A program made the translations under genes and the position numbers. From Torreya grandis (taxonomy: Eukaryota > Streptophyta > Pinopsida > Cupressales > Taxaceae): 64,000 bases of DNA. The notes under the pieces are model-generated. The model was given only the letters and a program-made list of their open reading frames with translations. It did no database searches and was not told the DNA's origin. How positions within the stretch are numbered: the first letter of the stretch is position 1; each line of letters begins with the position of its first letter. This document shows positions 1 through 13,499 of the stretch, one piece after another. The DNA lies in assembly GCA_037957365.1 (NCBI GenBank), contig JARHVA010004804.1:155001-219000 (forward strand). Direction: 5' to 3'.

Positions 1-2
1 TA

Positions 3-971
3 AAGCACCCCAAACAGGGGGAAAATAAGGTGTCAGGGAACAGAAAGAGTGAAAGTGTAAACGGGAAAGGCAAAATCAAGCTCCCTAGTGCCTAAAAGCA
101 GAATGTAGAAGAAGATAAGGAATGGGAGAGAATTGAAAAACCCAGGGAGGAAAACTTGGAGGAAGAAGAAGGAACTGAAAGCTGGGATATAAACTCTAAT
201 GAGGATGAAGAATGTTCTAAGAAGAATGAAAAAGATGATGTCAACACAGAGGAGGATTCTACAAATAGAACTGTAGATACAGAGGAAAACCAGAAAGTGT
301 CAGAGGATGAATTTGTCCAGGATGACCCTGTTGAGGACCCAACTTCAAAGAATGAAAAGGAAATTTTAGGTCAGGATGATAATCAAGATACGGATATGGA
401 AATTCAAACTGGAATTAAAGAACGGGAACAAAAGAGTCGAGAGGATATCTTTGAAGAAGCCAGGAATAGTCCCAATAAAAATTTTGAGGAATGGAGAGGG
501 AAAAAATAGAATGATGAAACACACACACCTATGACTTGGGTTAATTGTAAAGTAGAGGCATCATCCCAATTTGATTCTTGGACGTGTAGGGAGATTATGG
601 ATCTCAAGAGGAAAGTGGAAACTATGGATGACACCCTGAAATCTGTATGGAACAAAATAAATAATATGGAAAATCAGATAAGGGAGATCCCAGTCAAGCT
701 CAAAGCCTATGAAAATAACCTCTGGGAACTTATTAAGGACAACAGAATGAAAATGGAGGAAGTTACGTCCAAGATTTGTGCTACTGCTGTCAATATAGGT
801 AAAAGAGCTAATGAGGAGACCAAAGCCCTGGAGGGACCCAGCAAAAAGACGAGACAAAGTTCTAGAAAGAAGATTACACAAAAAGGAGCTATGCTGGAGG
901 CAACCACTGCCCATGATACTGTTATGAAAGGAAAAGAAACTATGAAAATGATATTGGAACTGGATGAATAA
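3..971 (+). pseudogene. Broken coiled-coil ORF, possibly retroelement ORF1
   Basis: One reading frame runs from the window edge to a stop at 969-971, interrupted by in-frame stops near 93 and at 507-509. The first part (156-509) is very acidic, rich in Glu, Asp, Asn and Lys. The second part (531-971) has a predicted amphipathic, coiled-coil-like stretch (IMDLKRKVETMDDTLKSVW and on) followed by a basic cluster (KKTRQSSRKK) resembling a nuclear localisation or nucleic-acid-binding tail. Low-complexity acidic plus coiled-coil plus basic order is compatible with a LINE ORF1 or a gag-like protein, but I recognise no domain. The tail downstream favours a LINE. The gene is 5' truncated by the window edge. 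Confidence 0.4.
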
Positions 972-1237
972 TTTGGTTCTTCTTGTTGGTTTAGTAACTA
1001 GTCCTGTTCTTTGTTTTCTTTTTGTAATCCTTTGCCTTTGGTGAAACCAGATCTCTGTTAAATCTGGGTTTTGACCGGAAGTCTTTCTGGTGGTTTCAGG
1101 TCCATTAAAAACCTATTTTTCCTACCTCCTTGTAGTAGTTTTTAGGCTTTGCCTGTGGTCTTGGACGATCTTTCTTTCTTTCATTGTAACAGGGTTTTGG
1201 GGCCCCTTCAAAACCTGCTTTTACCTCAATCTAAAAC
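972..1237 (+). other. LINE-like 3' tail
   Basis: Pyrimidine-rich, non-coding sequence follows the broken ORF and contains a GGGTTTTGGGGCCCC-type segment near 1192-1206, reminiscent of 3' tails of plant L1 elements. It stops abruptly where the repeat copy of element F begins (about 1238). The short A run at that junction is weak, so the LINE assignment is an inference. No RT (ORF2) lies between the ORF and this tail, so an internal deletion or a non-autonomous derivative would be required. Confidence 0.3.
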
Positions 1238-2227
1238 ATTACTAACCTCTTAATGATGTCAAGACAATACCAAGTGGTTCTCTCTCCTCTTTATTTGTAC
1301 TAAATCTTCTTCAAAGTTGTGCTTCTCGCTTCATGTTTTGTGTCACTTCCTTTCTTATCCTCATATAAGGAAAGAGGCATAGCTTTATGACTTCTAGGAT
1401 TTTCTTTTTTTTTAAATATGGTCTTTCTTTATTCATCCTTATGAATAAAATATTGTTATTTCTTTGCTTTTCACAATATTTTATTAATATTTTTATTTTT
1501 ATTTTATTTTATTGTTTTTTATTTAATTTATTCCTTTAATGGGTTTTTCTTATTTTTGTTATTATTTAATTAATATTTTTATTTGCTTATTAATAATAAT
1601 TAATTTATGTTACTAATTAAATTATCATGTTCAAAATGTTCTTGATGAATAAATTTATAGACTAATAACTCAAATTTAGTCTATTTTAGTAAACCTCAAA
1701 CATTTAAGGACATACACATGAGATTATATCATCTACACATAAATACATACTAACACACACACATAAATAATCACTTCAATGTAGATAACATAAGGAAGAT
1801 GCTAACTCTAACCATTTAGATTATGCATTTAACATGAATTACTTATTTGGTGTGTGCATGGTACCAGTTGATTTCTCTATCATCCTCCAACATCATGATT
1901 TCAATCATCCTCTTCAATGATGCTCTCCCTCTAACACATTTTTAAGGATGAATTATCCTACATCTACCTCAAAACAAAGTCATTAGTTATTACATAATAG
2001 TTATGATATATATTAATAATAAAATATAGATGAAATGTCACTTCAATATGATCATAAATTAAACATCCACTTATAGCTAACTCATCACAACATGAAACTA
2101 TAATCTAAGTAGTATTATACTGCCCTATAAAAATATATATCCAAGATTAATTAAAAATATTCAAGTTAGTTATGGATACCCACATATAATCCAATAATTT
2201 TGTTTGGTGAGGAATCAAGATGTAACA
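1238..2227 (-). repeat. Element F, partial 3' LTR (direct repeat copy 1)
   Basis: It matches 8638-9611 throughout with many substitutions and small indels. Shared landmarks are CTCTTAATGATG near the left end, ATAAGGAAAGAGG, and a right end GATGTAACA. Read on the minus strand it begins TGTTACAT, a proper TG start, directly after a purine tract. The left end is a sequence break rather than a terminal CA, so this copy looks truncated. Confidence 0.6.
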
Positions 2228-2241
2228 TCCTTCCCCCTAAA
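2228..2241 (-). other. Polypurine tract of element F
   Basis: On the minus strand the sequence is TTTAGGGGGAAGGA, immediately followed by TGTTACAT of the repeat. This is the expected plus-strand priming site next to a 3' LTR and is the main argument for the minus orientation of element F. Confidence 0.5.
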
Positions 2242-4264
2242 GCTAGTCATCACCCCCAATGACTCTTATTCAATCACAAGTTTTTAAATTAAAAACATTA
2301 TTTAACAAGTTAATAACCTAGTATAAAATATCAAATTAAGAAAATAAATGGAAAATTATCTGTATAGCTCATCGTATTTCCTTCAAGTTTCTTCATTCCC
2401 AAGTATTGGTCCCATATTACCCTGCTTTATGATATCTCCCTATTAAGCAAACATGGTTTGCTAGTAATACTTACTCTTATTGATTATATAACCACATGGG
2501 GTCTAAAACCATAAAGACAAACCCAATAATAACTCAATAAAATTCTTATTGACATTCCAAAAACACATGATATTATCATAAAAGTCAAAATAACTGACTA
2601 GAAGAGCCCCATAAAACCTTTTATCCCCTATGTTTATCTCTCTAACCTATATAGTTTATTTCTCATATCAGAGAAAATTTTATGGAACTTGGCAAGGATG
2701 ATGTGTATATGTTAATACTATCACTACACTACATAGCTTTGAATAAGTATAACATGTTAATACTTCAATATACTCAAACATATATCCTAACTAGCATGCT
2801 GATGAATAGGAATGGTAAATATAATGTATATAAAATCATGGAATATTCATCCACATGGAATTTCTATCCATCTTATACTTGTGTATGACTATATGACAAA
2901 ATTTGATAAGTTTTTCCTATCAAATCCTAGATGTGACAAGTTTTTCTTTCGATCAAACTCAATACCAACAATTTGAGTTAATGTGAGGCTAAGTAGGATA
3001 CCATCCTATCACTTAGAACTCATTTTCCCAACTCACCACTCTTCCCTCAAGTATCCATGACCTAACAATTTTCAAAAGTGTACATGGTTCTATGAAACAC
3101 AAACATTCACTAAAAAATCATAGAAAGCAATACTGTATGCCAGTAATTTTATATGTAATAACATACATACAATAAAAATCATAAAATCATCTTGATATTG
3201 TATTAATTTACTACTAATTTAAACATAACTAGAATCATACTCTACAACTTAACCTATAGTATTATATTCATAGTTAAGAAGAAATAATGTCATAATTAGC
3301 ATATGATACAAAATATAATGGTCATGTCATCCTTACACCCTTATATGTGAGGTAATTTCTCCTTTCTTGTGTGACTAACACACAAGTAAAAAAGTTTATC
3401 TCAACCCCTTTTAGACTACCAATATTTTATGCACATCACATACCTTACTTTATCTGTATAAAAGGTACATATATAACTCTAAAGAGTCATAGTGGAAAAA
3501 TAAAGAACTAACATCTCAAATCAACTCTCCTACATACCCTCACATGGTAGAAGGAGGCACCACAATCCATGTTTCCAATCACAATTTGCTTACCAAACTT
3601 CTAAGTGTAGTATTTTAATCTACCTCCATAATTAGAAGGATTTACTAACCTCAAGGATGCATCAATCTATCCAATCCTACAACTTATCTCAATAATAAAT
3701 ATTAAATATTATGCCATAAAATTAAGGTAATAATATTAAAAAAAAAATTTAAGGATGCTAATCCATTTAACAAACTCCTAACACAAAGGAATTCTCAGCC
3801 AAGACATCTACATCAACTATAAGAAAATTCCCACCACACTAGATGGTGACAAACTATAATGGTCTTATACAATTCCCACTCCTAAGATCTATGAAGACAT
3901 ATATTACAGCATATAAACCTAAGTGATAAGCACTCCATACCTTTAAAATATTCAAAAAACACAAAGGGTGAAGGTTATTCAAGGAAAATAATCACATTCA
4001 AGATGTTCAATATAAGATTGAATATATAGTAGGAAAATATTGTTCACAACTCAAGAATTGATTTATGCACTCTCCAACCTATACACCTTATACAACCATA
4101 ACTAATAAGACAATAAACCAACCCTTTAAGAACTCTAAGAAGGTAAAAATTATCTAAGGTACACACTTTATGTACCATATATACTTTCACAATCCTCCTT
4201 TCTACTAAATAGAAAAGTACAAAAATGGTAATGGATTCATTAGGTCCTATATTTTGAGACACAA
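2242..4264. other. Non-coding internal region of element F
   Basis: About 2 kb of AT-rich sequence without an open frame longer than about 70 codons and without any gag, protease, RT or integrase motif in either direction. In the model it is the internal domain of a non-autonomous (LARD-like) element. Confidence 0.4.
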
Positions 4265-4275
4265 CTCTGATACCA
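4265..4275 (-). other. Primer-binding site, Met-tRNA type
   Basis: The minus strand reads TGGTATCAGAG, complementary to the 3' end of plant initiator Met-tRNA and the commonest plant LTR-retrotransposon primer site. Two bases separate it from TGTAACA (4278-4284, plus strand), which read on the minus strand gives an LTR end in ...GTTACA. Confidence 0.6.
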
Positions 4276-4277
4276 CA

Positions 4278-6717
4278 TGTAACAACCCTAATAGGTTAGA
4301 CAAAGAGACACATATTTTTTATTACAAATATATACCATAAATAGAATACACCTAGATAATCTAAATAGAGATCACACAAATACTCAAATAATAACCTATT
4401 ACATTTATATCATAGATCTCTAATGTCATGAGCACACCACCAAGAATGAATAAATAAAATAATATGGCATCTTAGCCATGGCTGATATAGCCCTTCAACC
4501 ACCATTGTCAATATACAATAATAATAAATATATTTCATCATGACAATAATCAATAGTAATATACAATCTAATACAATGTACATAATTGAGATACCTAGCT
4601 CCTTGGAGCATGAGTTCTCAAACTCAAGTATTTGTGGCAATCTCAAGTGTCATTTCTATAGTAGTATTATTGCGAGGAGGGAGAGCATCATTTAAGTTAT
4701 TTTACACACTAACCATGGACCAAAAATCCCCCAAAGTAATCCCATTATGAAATGGCCCTCCCTTCATGGATGAGTAGATAATGATGGCACATAAATATAG
4801 AGAGATAAGGAAGTACACGTGTGTTGTATGATTCTAAACAAAACATGCAGTGTATCATAGAAATCCATTCTATTATAAGATATTGTATAAACATGTGAAT
4901 CACACTTATGAAATGATAATGTTTCACTGAACATACTTTGGCCAATAATGATTTAGATTAATCAAATTTATACGCACCACTTGATCAGACTTCCTTCAAC
5001 TGTCATTGTGAGACTAGTAAGCCAGTGAATTCCATCTCACTCCTTACTCCAAATCAATAATTCATATTGGTTAAATACAAATAAACCAAAAGATTTATTT
5101 AAATTACATATTGCACATCATATAATATTTTATACATAGGAGTAACCAAGCATACATTTATTCCATCAAACACATGAATGAATATTACATTAATTTCTAT
5201 CCCATTCTAGAAATAATGACTACAATCCATACCACATAGGTAAAATATACATAACTATATATTTCAAATACCACAATTTTTTTCCAAACATACTACACCT
5301 ATGATAACCCATATTACGATAGTCTATTATTCTAAGACATAGTTATTAGTTTCCCAAAACAATCATATAAATAGTCTTAAAATCATGGAAACATAAACAA
5401 TTATACAAGTAAACTATATATAACAAAGTAAGTCATAGTTCCCATGGATAAAGTCTCATTAGACTCTATATAAGTAACTGTATACAACATTCATTAAACT
5501 CTCAAAGGTTGTATGTATGCATAAACAAAGTTTTACCACTATAATGAACTTGTTGTCTATAGTGATAACGAATCATGGATTTAAAAATATAGATGTGAGT
5601 ATAGATGTAACAATTACAATATGTACCATTTGGGTTCAACATATATTTACATTGTAGTACTCTATGATATCCCATACTATCATATTTCCTGACTACATAA
5701 CAGCATATATCCAAACTTATGTTAAAAATCAACAACTCACATACATAATAGTAATCAAGTATGGGATTATACCACCTGGATATACCCTAGGTTTAGAATA
5801 CAAACTATAAAAGTAGCATAGTTATACACACACATCATGATGCACCATTATATACTATATATGGACAATTATTTATACATATTATCAATCTCATAACATT
5901 TATTGTTCTCAAGTGTTTAATGCATACTCAAGAAGTCAATTAATCATTTACAGAGAAATAGAAATCACATAAACCCAATATGACATTCATATATACATCT
6001 CATTCTATTTTCTAGGTTATATTCTCATATCTCTAATAAAATTAATACCATTAATTAGGCTAGGTATAATCCTTATGTATGAATACTATCATTCCATAAT
6101 ATGCACCATATGTAAGTATCCTAAAGCTATGAGAATACTAAATCCTAAATCACTTAAATTTTTAGTCAAGAATTCCCTAGTATATAATCTAAACTACCCA
6201 AATTATGATCATTCTTTCAATGACTCCTAAATATTTGAATATATTTAAAATGTTTATAACTCCATTCAGAAGTTCTCAAAACAACATAATATTTTATAAC
6301 TTGGTTCACATATGAGTATTGGGAAATACAAAATACAAACTTCCTAAACCACATATTAAGGAATGGAATCTCCATTATCTATATTTTAACCATCACAAGT
6401 ATAGAATTATAATATCTCTCTATCCCATTATAAATTAGACTTTATATTGAGTCACTAACATACTCATAAGTATATCCTCAATTAACTCATTGATAAACAT
6501 GCCCTCAATACATTTATTATATATTTTATGTAAAGTATGTGTTTGTCTCCACTCTTTATCCCCAATATCCATGGACCATATATATATGATAGCATCATAA
6601 TGTATTTACTGGTTAATATCAAAATGGCTACCTATTAACAAACATATATACCATCTATATATATATATATATATATATCCTTTTTTGAAATAAAATAAAA
6701 AAATGAACTTATAATGT

Positions 6718-6756
<39 letters not shown>

Positions 6757-9611
6757 GTAACACCACATTAATATATTCACATTTAGCTATATGGCATGAC
6801 TTTCCCCAATTAGTATATTCCACATGTATTATAATTAGTTAAATAATAATATGTGGAAGAAGATATAGACACTCGTATCCAATTATCTCTATGTATTTAT
6901 GTATTTTTTTTTAATGTCCACATGTGTTAACTTTACTTGTATTATGGGATATACATAATATATAAACACTCAAAGGGATGCACCATATACCATTTTCAAA
7001 CATCATATTCCTAATAACCATAAGATACCCTTTTTAATCACTTATGTCCTATCTATATGTTACTCCATATACCTCAAACTACGTGAATCATTGATACCAA
7101 AAATAATGACTTTTCTATATGAGTAAATCATTACTTTTATAACTAAATCGCTATTTTCAAAATTAAGTCTCTAAAGGTATAAAGAGAATTATATAATTAA
7201 ATATAAATAATTACCTAATGCCTCATTTATAATTACTAAGTCTAATTAATGGAACCATCTAGCCTTTGAACCATGTTAGATTTGAGCTATTATGGAGAAA
7301 AGAAGTAATGTCATCATCCAAAAATGCCTTACACCATCTAATCTACTACATGCTCCTCATATCATCCCTTCTCTCTATATTGAAATTTAAAGATTCAATG
7401 CACGGGATAGAGAGTGGAACTCATTATATCTATATTATGATATGCTCAAACTCTTAGAGCCATAGATAGATAGGGCAGATGGTCTGCTACTGATGTTGTC
7501 TCTACCACTACTATTGGATCAAATGAATAGATTGGGGTGGTGTGAATAGAGAAGGGGGGCTATATAGACTATGCTCACCCAATATATAGATAGTGGCCAT
7601 CTATATAACTAAGTGTTTGGCCCTTTATCTCTGTAGAGAGATATAATCCCTAAGTATATAGTTAGAGATAGAGAGTTAGCATAGTGTAGCCAAAAAAGTA
7701 TCATTGCACTCATTTTCTACTTGCCCATGTAGATCCATTTGGATGAAAGGGATATAAATATATAAATATTATGCACCGCATGTAGATTGCAAATTTAATC
7801 AAGATACATGGTAGTATTAAGGAAAATGGTAAAAAACTTTCGAGACACATCTCATGATATCTAATCATCTCTCTAAAGATTTTATTAAAAGAAATTATGA
7901 AGACATTGGCATTAGAAAGAAACTCACACCATTGGATTAGCTTCTCCAATGTTGAATCTAATAATCTAATCATCAAGCAGGGATGACTCAGTGTAATGGA
8001 GTCAAGGTAAGGGGGATGAAGGAATTAAATCCTGTAGAAGAACAAAGGTTGAGTATAGAGATCAACAATGATCGACTAAACAACTAAGTGCCATATAAAA
8101 ATTTAAGTAGCTATGGTATAATAAAGTGAATATAGAAATCACCACTCAAGAATTACCCTTTGAGAGATTTGTTAATTATGATTCCTAAATGTCACATATG
8201 ATTCATGTAGAGTTTTATTAATTAAGGTTATTTGGTTCTTGTATAGTGACTATAGTAAATGTATCCTATAATGGTGATTTATATGAATAAATTCATGTAT
8301 AATTTAGAAGAGTTATATAATAAAATTTATAATTTTTTCTAATAATAAATTATGACTAAGATGTCTATTACTTTACACAACATATCATTATTTTACTAAT
8401 AATCTAACTAGTATTATGGTATTACAATATCTAAATATAAACTATTATTATGGTTTATTTTATGGTACTTTGATATAAACTTAATGGTATTATACAAAAT
8501 TTAATACCCCACATATTATCTCCTTCCATATGTTTGAAAGTGTCATATTCTTGCAATTTTAACCATAAATCACTTATAATGTAAAACTAGATTATTACAT
8601 CCAATTATATTATAAAAAGATATTTTTTAATTTAATTACATTAATAACCTCTTAATGATGTATAGACAATACTAGGTAGTTCTCTCTCCTCTTTCTCTGT
8701 GCTAAATCCTCTTCAAAGTCATGTTTCTCTCTTCCTATGTTATGTCCCTTCCTTTCTCATCCTCATATAAGGAAAGAGGTATGGCTTTATGACTTTTAAT
8801 TTTTTTTTTTAAAGCTAGCCTTTCTTTATTCATCTTTATAAATAAAGTGTTGTTCTTTCTTTGCTTTTCACAATATTTTACAAATATTTTTATTTTTTAT
8901 TTTTTGTATTTACTTTATTCCTTTAATGGGTTTTTCTTGTTTTTGTTATTATTTAGTTCATATTTTTATTTACTTATTAATAATAATTAATTTATGTTAT
9001 TAATTAAATTATCATGTCCAAAATGGTCTTGATGAATAATTTTATAGACTAATAACTCAAATTTAGTCTATTTTAGAAAACCTCAAATGTTCAAGGACAT
9101 ACACATGAAATTATATCATCTATAAATAGATAAAAACTAACACATAAATAATAACTTCAATATCAATAAAATAAGGATGATGTTAATGCTAACCATTCAA
9201 ATTATGCATTTAACATGAATTACTTATGTGGTGTGTGTAAGGTACTAGTCGATTTCTCTGTCATCTTCTGACATCATGATCTACATCATCCTCTATGATG
9301 ATGCTCTCCCTTTGAAAAATTTCAAGGGATTAATTCTCCTAAACCCACCTCATAACAAAGAAAGTAGTTAGGCCATAACAATCATGATATATATTGATAA
9401 TAAAATATAGATGAAATGACACTTCAACATGATCATAAAGTAAACATGTACTTATAACTAACTGATAACAACAACATGATCGTCTAATCTAAGAATTATC
9501 CAAATACCCCATAATATTATACATCCAAGCTTAATTAAAAATATTCAAGTCAACTATGGATACCCATGGATAGTCCAATAATTTTTCTTGGTGAAGAATC
9601 AGGATGTAACA
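4278..9611 (-). repeat. Element F, putative long 5' LTR
   Basis: The interval is bounded by the primer site on the left and by the same TGTAACA end as the 3' LTR on the right. Only its right-hand ~970 bp (8638-9611) has a second copy in this window. The rest is AT-rich, non-coding and holds two short AT microsatellites. An LTR of 5.3 kb would be long but within the range known for large plant Ty3/gypsy elements. Solid only for 8638-9611; the remainder is inferred from boundaries. Confidence 0.35.
6655..6753. repeat. Two (AT)n microsatellites
   Basis: Runs of alternating A and T at about 6655-6678 and 6719-6753, separated by 40 bp of non-repetitive AT-rich sequence. Confidence 0.9.
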
Positions 9612-10640
9612 TGTACTAGGCACCCCTTATATCAATTTTGTTTTCCTAGCTTTAAATATAGTGCCTCATGTGAATCAAAATTTTATTTCATTCAACTAGA
9701 ATTAATTTTATGCACTGCCTCCTCTGATGCAATAAACACAATTTATAATTATGGTTATATGAATAATCATGTATAGGTGAATGGTCATTAAAAAACCAAC
9801 ATTAAATCCCATCCAATACTGTAGTTGCTCAAGGTGTGGATTATACCAAATCAAAATTGGATTCTATACAAATAATGGTCCAAATTTTGATAAATGACTT
9901 CTTTAGTATATAGAGGAAGATGGGTAATACTACTATCCAAAATAATAATCAAAATTCTATGTTCAAAATATATTCAAAAAAACTCAATCGATCTAAAAAT
10001 AATGCATAACAACAACAACCTAATAAGTTTCCATACATTAATATAGTGGAAATATATCTACCCAAATGGTGTAGAGTTCATATTACATCACAACATGGTG
10101 AGCTTTAATGTGTCAAATTTTGTGCAACATTTGAAATCTTTTAAAGGGAGATGATGAGGCAATATTTGATGCATAACCCACTAGAGTTCCACCTTGAATT
10201 TTGTTCCTCAAACATCACTATGGTATTTAAAACTCATGAGTCTCCTTTCCCAAGTGAGGATGATAATGAACTGGAGAATAATTATGATGAGATACATTAT
10301 TTATAATATTACAAAAAATGAAATTATAATATGAAGAGCAAACAACCCTTCACAATGTCTACTCCTCCAAATAATACCACTATTCCACTATATTTGAAAG
10401 ATGATAATAATTTACATCCCTCAAAATGGAATGATATAATCCAAAATAAGGAGGAAAAAATCAAAGGATGATACAAAATTGTTAAATATATGAATAATAT
10501 TAAATAAAAAATTACACTTCATGAATTGTCTTAGATCCTTGAATAGAAGGAGCTCTAGTAGAGGTTTATCACAAAGAATTATGATGTAGAGAAGACAAAT
10601 GATTCTCATATAAACATTATATATAAGAGTAATCCAAAAT
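9612..10640 (+). pseudogene. Degenerate gag-like region of element A
   Basis: Heavily interrupted frames upstream of the protease relic. Short segments look coding (for example around 10,140-10,300), but no CCHC knuckle or capsid motif can be pointed to. The assignment rests on position ahead of protease. Confidence 0.25.
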
Positions 10641-11010
10641 TTATTGACTATTAGATCATTTGAAAAGAATATTCACATTTACATAGTTGATTATAGATCT
10701 TTGGATATTATGATGCCAACTTCTATTTTTCAAAATATTGGATTAATTCCAAGCCTATCAAAGAGGATGTTTTCATAGCTAGAGAAAACAATGGTACCTG
10801 TAGTTATAAAATTGAACAATGTATGCATCGAAGTGGCATATGAGCCACAGGTGTAGATGACTATTTACATACTTATGGTAGATATCTCAAAAGGATACAT
10901 ACTCCTCCTAAGTAGAGACTAGTTAAAGACATTGAATGGGTATGTAGCAATAGAATTATCTCATATTTGATTGCCATGAAGATGTATTTCAAACTAGATT
11001 CTAATTAGTC
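10640..11010 (+). pseudogene. Retropepsin relict of element A
   Basis: The plus frame reads IVDYRSLDIMMPTSIFQNIG near 10,680-10,740 and LKTLNGYVAIELSHI at 10,928-10,972. The second matches the C-terminal end of plant Ty3/gypsy aspartic proteases, where a GRDWLKTLNGYVA-like block is usual. The tryptophan of that block is a TAG stop here, as expected from TGG decay. The catalytic D-S/T-G triplet is not clearly preserved. Confidence 0.45.
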
Positions 11011-11145
11011 AGGAACCAAGAATGAAGCACCCCATCATAATGTATGATACTAATAATGAAGAGGTAAACTACAAATATCCTAACCTTAGACTTTATACCT
11101 TTACCAAAAAGTATGAAGTGTAAGAAATAGAAGTCCAAGGACCTT

Positions 11146-11640
11146 CCAAATTATGGATTTTGCATTTTAATGGTATAATATCCAATCAAATATCAAGAAT
11201 TGGTGTTGAATTTGTTAATACACAATGTAAAAAGCATCTAGTGGCATACAGGTTAATGTTTTTTTACAATAACAATAGATCAAAGTATGAAACACTAATT
11301 TTGGGATTAGAATTTTCTCTCAAAAATAATGTCAAGTAGTTGATGATATATGAAGGTTGAAATCTGGTAATCAATTATTTTAGTAAAATTTACATGTGTA
11401 AGTTATCATATTTGAATAGGTACAAACACAAATCTTGGGATTTGATCGAGTCATTTGAGGCCTTCAATATAATGTCTATTCTTAGAGAACAAACTTATGT
11501 TATATATTCATTTTCTACTTCAAATGCTAAATTAGCACCATTACATGAGTCCAAGGTGCAAAGTTTTTCCATCAAGCTAGTACCTTGTCTATTTGTTCTT
11601 GATAACATGGAAAATTTCTAGGTCTTTGATAATGACCAAT
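11146..11640 (+). pseudogene. RNase H-fold domain upstream of RT (element A)
   Basis: The frame contains KLWILHFNGIISNQISRIG, YETLILGLEFSLKNNVK and an open 75-codon stretch (11,394-11,621) with WDLIESFEAFNIMSILREQ. These correspond to the start strand, the central Glu helix and the last helix of the archaeal-type RNase H found as a second RNase H in Tat-lineage Ty3/gypsy elements. The Glu in YETLILGLE is retained. The first catalytic Asp appears as Asn (HFNG). The domain sits about 450 bp ahead of the RT, not after it. Confidence 0.65.
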
Positions 11641-12059
11641 ATATCATCTAATTATTGACTAATTTGGGACAATTTGAGTCTCATATAATTGATGATAAGG
11701 AGATCAATTATTTATCTTAAGAATAAATAGGAGAAGGAATCATTTAGTTGAAATAAATCCACCTAACTTTAGGAATGGTTTCTCTATAAAGGACATTTGA
11801 TTTGGATCCACAAGCCCAATAGTAAAGGTAGCCTAAAGTAAATGAATTTGAGTTAAAGAAGGAGAATTTAAGGAATTATCATGATCCACACTACATCAAC
11901 ATTGGCCTCAGCTATACTCCAAAAGAAAGACAAAGGGTGAAGGATTTATTCATCTAATATAAATATGCGATTGCATGGATGTATGAATACTTGATGTTTT
12001 TTAACACAAGGATCATCACCTATACAATCCTATTGAAACCAAACCATAAGTTATTTAGG

Positions 12060-12900
12060 AAAAGATAGAGGTTGGTCAATCCTATCCTGGAGACTCTCAT
12101 TCAAAAGGAAGTGGAAAATTTTCTAAATTTAAAAATAGTTTTCCCTATTAGACATTCTACATGGGTTTCCTAATTAGTTCTAATCAAGAATAATAATGGG
12201 GAAATCAAACTATGTGTTTATTTTAAGAACCTGAATAAGGAATTAGTGAAAGGCAACTATCCTTTACCTTTCTTGGATGAGGTGATCTAGATAGTGAGTA
12301 GTTATAGAATGATGTCCTTCTTGGATGGATTTCTACGATATAACCTGGTGCTAGTTGAATTTGAAAATAGAATGAATACTACATTTACCATAAATTGGAG
12401 TTCTTATACATATAAGAGGATGCCTTTTGGCCTAATTAACATAGGAGCTACTTTTTAGTGGGTAATAAACCATGAATTCCAAGGCCTAATAGGTAAATGC
12501 ATAATCATTTACATGGATGACCTTGGTTTTCTCTCAAAGACCATAACCAATCACATATGCCATCTATAATCAATATTTGAAAGATGTAGAAGGTGTGGCA
12601 TCATTCTAAACCCCAAGAAGAGCATATTCAATGTTACTAAGGGTAATATCTTAGGCCACATTATCACCAAAAAAAGAATTATAATTTACCTAGATAGAGT
12701 TTAGGGGATTTCAAATATTATGTTCCCAAATAGCAAGAAGGAACTCAAGTCCTTTATGAAGATAAATTTTTTGAGGAAGTTTATCTCAAGATTTGCAAAA
12801 ATCATCAAACCTTTGAATGCAATGCTCAAGAAAGATGATAAAGTGGAGTGGACACTAGAGGCCTAAAATTATTTTCAAGACATCAAAGATGCAATATCTT
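12060..12900 (+). pseudogene. Reverse transcriptase of element A
   Basis: Conserved Ty3/gypsy RT blocks appear in order: NNGEIKLCVYFKNLN (canonical CVDFR, Asp lost to Tyr), YPLPFLDEVI, MMSFLDGF, YTYKRMPFGLINIGATF, the catalytic box YMDD at 12,510-12,521, and LNPKKSIFNV with ILGHII downstream. The thumb connection reads KKELKSFM...NFLRKFISRFAKI. In-frame stops (for example near 12,290 and 12,455) destroy the gene. The identity as Ty3/gypsy RT is clear from block order and spacing. Confidence 0.85.
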
Positions 12901-13420
12901 AGGCCCTCGTACTAATAAGCCCAGACTTCACTAAATATTTCTTCTTATATTTAGTCACTTCAGGACATACAATTGCCACTATGCTTACCTAGAAGGATAT
13001 GAAATTCAACACCCTATTGCATTCATGAACACAAATTCAAAATAATTAGAGCTCAAATATTCCATTATAGATAAGAAAATATCTACCCTTAAAAAATTAG
13101 TAAAGAAGTTTTGATACTACATTTGATGAATAAGACCATCACCATTAGGTTGGACCCTACCATCAAGCTCACTTTAGGGAAAAAGAAATTGGGAGAGTGC
13201 AAAGGAAAATGGATGGAAATATTTTAGGAGTTTAACATAGAAATCAATCCTATCAAAGTTTTTAGGGTTTAGGGTATCATTTAGATCATGACTCAAGATG
13301 ACCCATGTATCACCATTCAGGAGGTTTATGAAACCCAAGTATATAGAAAAATTGGTATACTGACATCATTCAATATTTTCTCACATGTACTTATTCCCTA
13401 AAACTCAATAGAGAATAAAG
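12900..13420 (+). pseudogene. RT-linked RNase H relict of element A
   Basis: It follows the RT without a gap. Fragments such as SPDFTKYFFLYLVTSGHTIA (12,919-12,978) match the first strand of the Ty3/gypsy RNase H, where the catalytic Asp of the usual YLDAS-like block has been lost. Later segments are scattered over frames, so the domain is badly frameshifted. Confidence 0.6.
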
Positions 13421-13499
13421 GAGAGATTTGAGGCTTAAAGATACTCATTACATGATTAGAAAGGAAATTATCTTTAGGATTTATGAAGGCATATAATTG

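Larger units (their letters stand above)
1238..9611 (-). mobile_element. Element F: non-coding LTR retroelement candidate
   Basis: Seen: an imperfect direct repeat of about 1 kb (1238-2227 and 8638-9611). A polypurine tract abuts the first copy on the minus strand. A primer-binding site matching the initiator-Met type lies at 4265-4275, two bases from a TG...CA-type boundary at 4278. Model: a minus-strand element whose 3' LTR is the partial copy 1238-2227, whose internal region is 2228-4277, and whose 5' LTR is 4278-9611 (about 5.3 kb). The other 3' LTR part would lie left of the window or be lost at the LINE junction. No gag or pol is seen. Alternative: 4278 onward belongs to a different element than the two repeats. 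Confidence 0.45.
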
